Part shown: one piece after another, positions 13,693 to 16,806 of the stretch
Position numbering within the stretch: the stretch's first letter is position 1
Layout: each line of letters starts with the position of its first letter
From: Candidatus Zipacnadia bacterium
Lineage (GTDB): Bacteria > Armatimonadota > UBA5377 > JALGUK01
Length of the DNA stretch: 16,806 bases
NCBI GenBank assembly: GCA_029820875.1
Contig: JALGUK010000035.1
Location: forward strand, 1 to 16,806
Direction of reading: 5' to 3'
Position numbers and translations under genes: made by a program
The notes under the pieces: model-generated
Told to the model about the DNA's origin: nothing
Seen by the model: the letters and a program-made list of their open reading frames with translations, nothing else
The model's database searches: none

Positions 13693-14749
13693 CTACTTCC
13701 CGAACTTGCCGATAAGGTCGAAATACGGCAGGTACATTGACAACGCTACTCCCGCGAGAATGACCCCGAGGAATACGGTCATTAGTGGCTCAAGCACAAC
13801 GGTCAGGCGCTCGGTTGTGTGTCGGACGTCCTGCTCGCAGAACTCGGCGGCCTTCTCGAGCATGCCGTCGAGGTTCCCTGTCGCCTCTCCCACACGGATC
13901 CCACCCTTGTAAGCGCGTGCTCCAGCACCCTGTTGGCAGCCACCCCTCGCGCCGTCTCCAGTGCCGTGGCCACCTGCACTCCACCTTTGACCAGAATAGA
14001 CAGTGCGCGGATACAACGCGCCACGGCCGCTTTCTTGAGCAGCCCCCCAACTACCGGGATTTTCAGTTTCAGCCGGTCCACCAGCTCGTGTCCAAGTTCG
14101 GTGCGAGCAAACCTCCGATACCCGGCGACGACTCCGGCCACTATCAGCAGAATCAGCCACCAGTAGTGCATCACGGCACGGCTTGTCCAGATCAGCATTC
14201 GCGTAGGTAGAGGAAGCGTCAAGCCGAGCTGTTCGAATATACGCTGGAAGATTGGCACTGCAAAGACCAGCAGCAGGATAACGACAAGAAGAGCTACGAC
14301 AGAGACGAGAACAGGATAGACAAAGGCCGACTTGACCTGCTGGGCCTGCTCTTGTTGCTCCTCGAGGTAGCCGGCTGTCATGTCCAATACGTCATGCAAC
14401 GCGCCATCGCGGTGCCGTCCCACTGCCTCGTAGAGGGACTGTCCGCTGAGAATATCCTCCCGAACCTGAGCCAGGATTGTCTGAAACCGCGGGTTAGGCG
14501 TTTCCTCTTCGAGCGTTCTGAGAGCTTCGACAATCGGCAGCCCGGCCCCGATCATCGCCGCGAGCTGCCGGCTGAAGATCACCATCTCATAAGCGCGGAC
14601 CTTCTGCCGCTCACGCCACCACTTCTGCACACGGCTCTCTTCACCCACCTCTTTCAGCGACGTCGGGTGGTACCCCCATTGTCCGCAACCAACTGGCCGC
14701 GGATGTCGTGCCCATTGGTGTCAACCGCGGTGTAGGCAAACGACGGCAA
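13693..14749 (-). pseudogene. gspF: GspF/PilC inner-membrane platform protein, broken by two out-of-frame deletions
   Basis: Three frames together make one GspF. Segment 1 (TTG 14749, with AGGGGG 8 bases upstream overlapping the ATPase stop) encodes PSFAYTAVDTNGHDIRGQLVADN, the usual N-terminal strand region. Segment 2 (from about 14675, with the open stretch 13803-14648) resumes as GYHPTSLKEV, then FSRQLAAMIGAGLPIVEAL, YLEEQQEQAQQVKSAFVYP, two membrane helices and VARCIRALSILVKGGVQVATALETA...NRVLEHAL. Segment 3 (about 13902-13693) resumes as GIRVGEATGNLDGMLEKAAEF and ends PLMTVFLGVILAGVALSMYLPYFDLIGKFGK. About 12 residues are missing at the first join and about 25-33 at the second, judged against the usual family layout; both gaps change the frame. 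The platform is normally essential, so either the machine is dead or the sequence is wrong here. Confidence 0.8.
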
Positions 14750-14761
14750 GGTGCCCGCCCC

Positions 14762-16501
<1,740 letters not shown>

Positions 16502-16589
16502 TGCAACCCCCGCGCTCCAGAGACATACAGGCCTTCACGAACCAAGAGCCTGTCTTTCAGTATACGCCCTTTATGTTGCCAAAGCGTAA

Positions 16590-16639
16590 CAACTCCGTTG
16601 CGAGTTGGTGAAGAAATGCACTGTCGCCCGGCTCCAACT
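16590..16639 (-). promoter_or_regulatory. Two mutually exclusive hairpins in the leader of the operon
   Basis: On the - strand, CAACTC-GCAACG-GAGTTG (16607-16590) can form a 6-bp hairpin. The CCAACT inside its 5' arm (16608-16603) can instead pair with AGTTGG at 16639-16634. The upstream AGTTGG overlaps the stop codon of the short reading frame at 16688-16638. This resembles an attenuator layout, but there is no U-run after the hairpin, so it is not a standard terminator. Confidence 0.3.
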
Positions 16640-16688
16640 ATCTATGCCGACATACCCTGCCCCACACACACTCGTCGAAAGTGTCCAT
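16638..16688 (-). CDS. Possible 16-residue leader peptide (MDTFDECVWGRVCRHR)
   Basis: An ATG at 16688 has a strong GGAGGAG five bases upstream and opens 16 codons, ending in TAG inside the leader of the secretion operon. An in-frame ATG also exists at 16700. The peptide resembles nothing I know. The good ribosome site is the only positive evidence; a chance occurrence is quite possible in a leader of this length. Confidence 0.25.
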   Translation of the reverse strand: MDTFDECVWGRVCRHR

Positions 16689-16766
16689 CGCCTCCTCCAT
16701 GCTGATAATGCCTACAAACCTGACTGGCTGTGCCAGCGAGACCTGAACCTAAATCCACTGACTGCG

Positions 16767-16795
16767 ATAGTACCAAGAAAGCCTTATATTGTCAA
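16767..16795 (-). promoter_or_regulatory. Strong sigma70-type promoter for the secretion/pilus operon
   Basis: On the - strand a perfect TTGACA (16795-16790) is followed by exactly 17 bases and TACTAT (16772-16767), with TGG just before the -10 (extended -10). Transcription would start near 16760 and leave a leader of about 260 nt before the GTG at 16501. The region 16502-16766 holds the possible leader peptide and hairpins but no larger gene. Confidence 0.65.
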
Positions 16796-16806
16796 GTGCC
16801 CAACTG

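Noticed and set aside
13909..14160. The upstream half of the open frame 13693-14160 as coding sequence
   Set aside because: Only its downstream part (from about 13902) encodes GspF; the upstream half is the shadow of the correctly read middle segment of gspF.
13895..14680. GGATCC and GGTACC hexamers at or near the two gspF joins, suggesting a cloning chimera
   Set aside because: Sequence on both sides of each join is from the same gene in the right order, and the GGTACC lies within codons expected for the family, so ligation of unrelated fragments is not supported.
16559..16564. A second promoter with TATACT on the - strand closer to the ATPase gene
   Set aside because: The -10 is good, but nothing resembling a -35 lies 16-18 bases upstream.
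16502..16766. A cyclic-di-GMP riboswitch in the leader of the operon
   Set aside because: It would fit the biology, but I could not find the conserved GEMM core blocks or a matching fold; only the two small competing hairpins are visible.

Overview
The window is high-GC bacterial DNA from a diderm organism that builds a type II secretion / type IV pilus-family machine. I could not name the species. The mix of fused Pil proteins, HEAT-repeat proteins, an HD-GYP protein, a BNR sialidase and a cyclase-family protein, with frequent GTG/TTG starts, suggests a non-proteobacterial lineage. Armatimonadota or a neighbouring phylum is my low-confidence guess. I saw no tRNA, rRNA, CRISPR array, insertion sequence or phage gene.

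Layout, + strand (1-3005): the 3' part of a cyclase-family (PF04199-like) gene; a secreted BNR/Asp-box sialidase-like gene preceded by a degenerate copy of its own start region; then a two-gene unit with its own plausible promoter, encoding a stand-alone CheY-like receiver and a small all-HEAT-repeat protein. This unit ends 2 bp from the convergent - strand operon.

Layout, - strand (16806 down to 3008): one operon of about 13.5 kb starting from a strong sigma70-type promoter at the right edge and a leader of about 260 nt. In transcription order: MshEN-type motor ATPase (GspE/PilB), inner-membrane platform (GspF/PilC, broken), GspH/FimT pseudopilin, PilV/GspI-like pseudopilin with an EF-hand loop, a very large PilW/GspJ-like pseudopilin with internal repeats and a beta-helix-like tail (two single-base frameshifts), PilX/GspK-like protein, a PilM-PilN fusion (GspL-like), a PilO fused to two PilP/GspC-HR-like domains, a HEAT-repeat protein with a novel-looking N-terminal module, and an HD-GYP protein carrying the same module. 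Genes are separated by tens of bases at most, or overlap.

How it may work together: the order E-F-H-I-J-K-L-M(+C) is that of a classical gsp operon, although the proteins look Pil-like. The major pseudopilin (G), the secretin (D/PilQ), the retraction ATPase and the prepilin peptidase are not in the window. The ATPase has a two-motif MshEN domain, known in the family to bind cyclic di-GMP, and the last gene is a predicted cyclic-di-GMP phosphodiesterase. The operon therefore plausibly carries its own second-messenger control, with HEAT proteins as scaffolds.

Sequence integrity is a concern. The platform gene has two out-of-frame internal deletions, the GspJ-like gene has two compensating 1-nt shifts, and the sialidase seems to lack a short internal segment. 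Raw reads would decide between mutation and assembly error.
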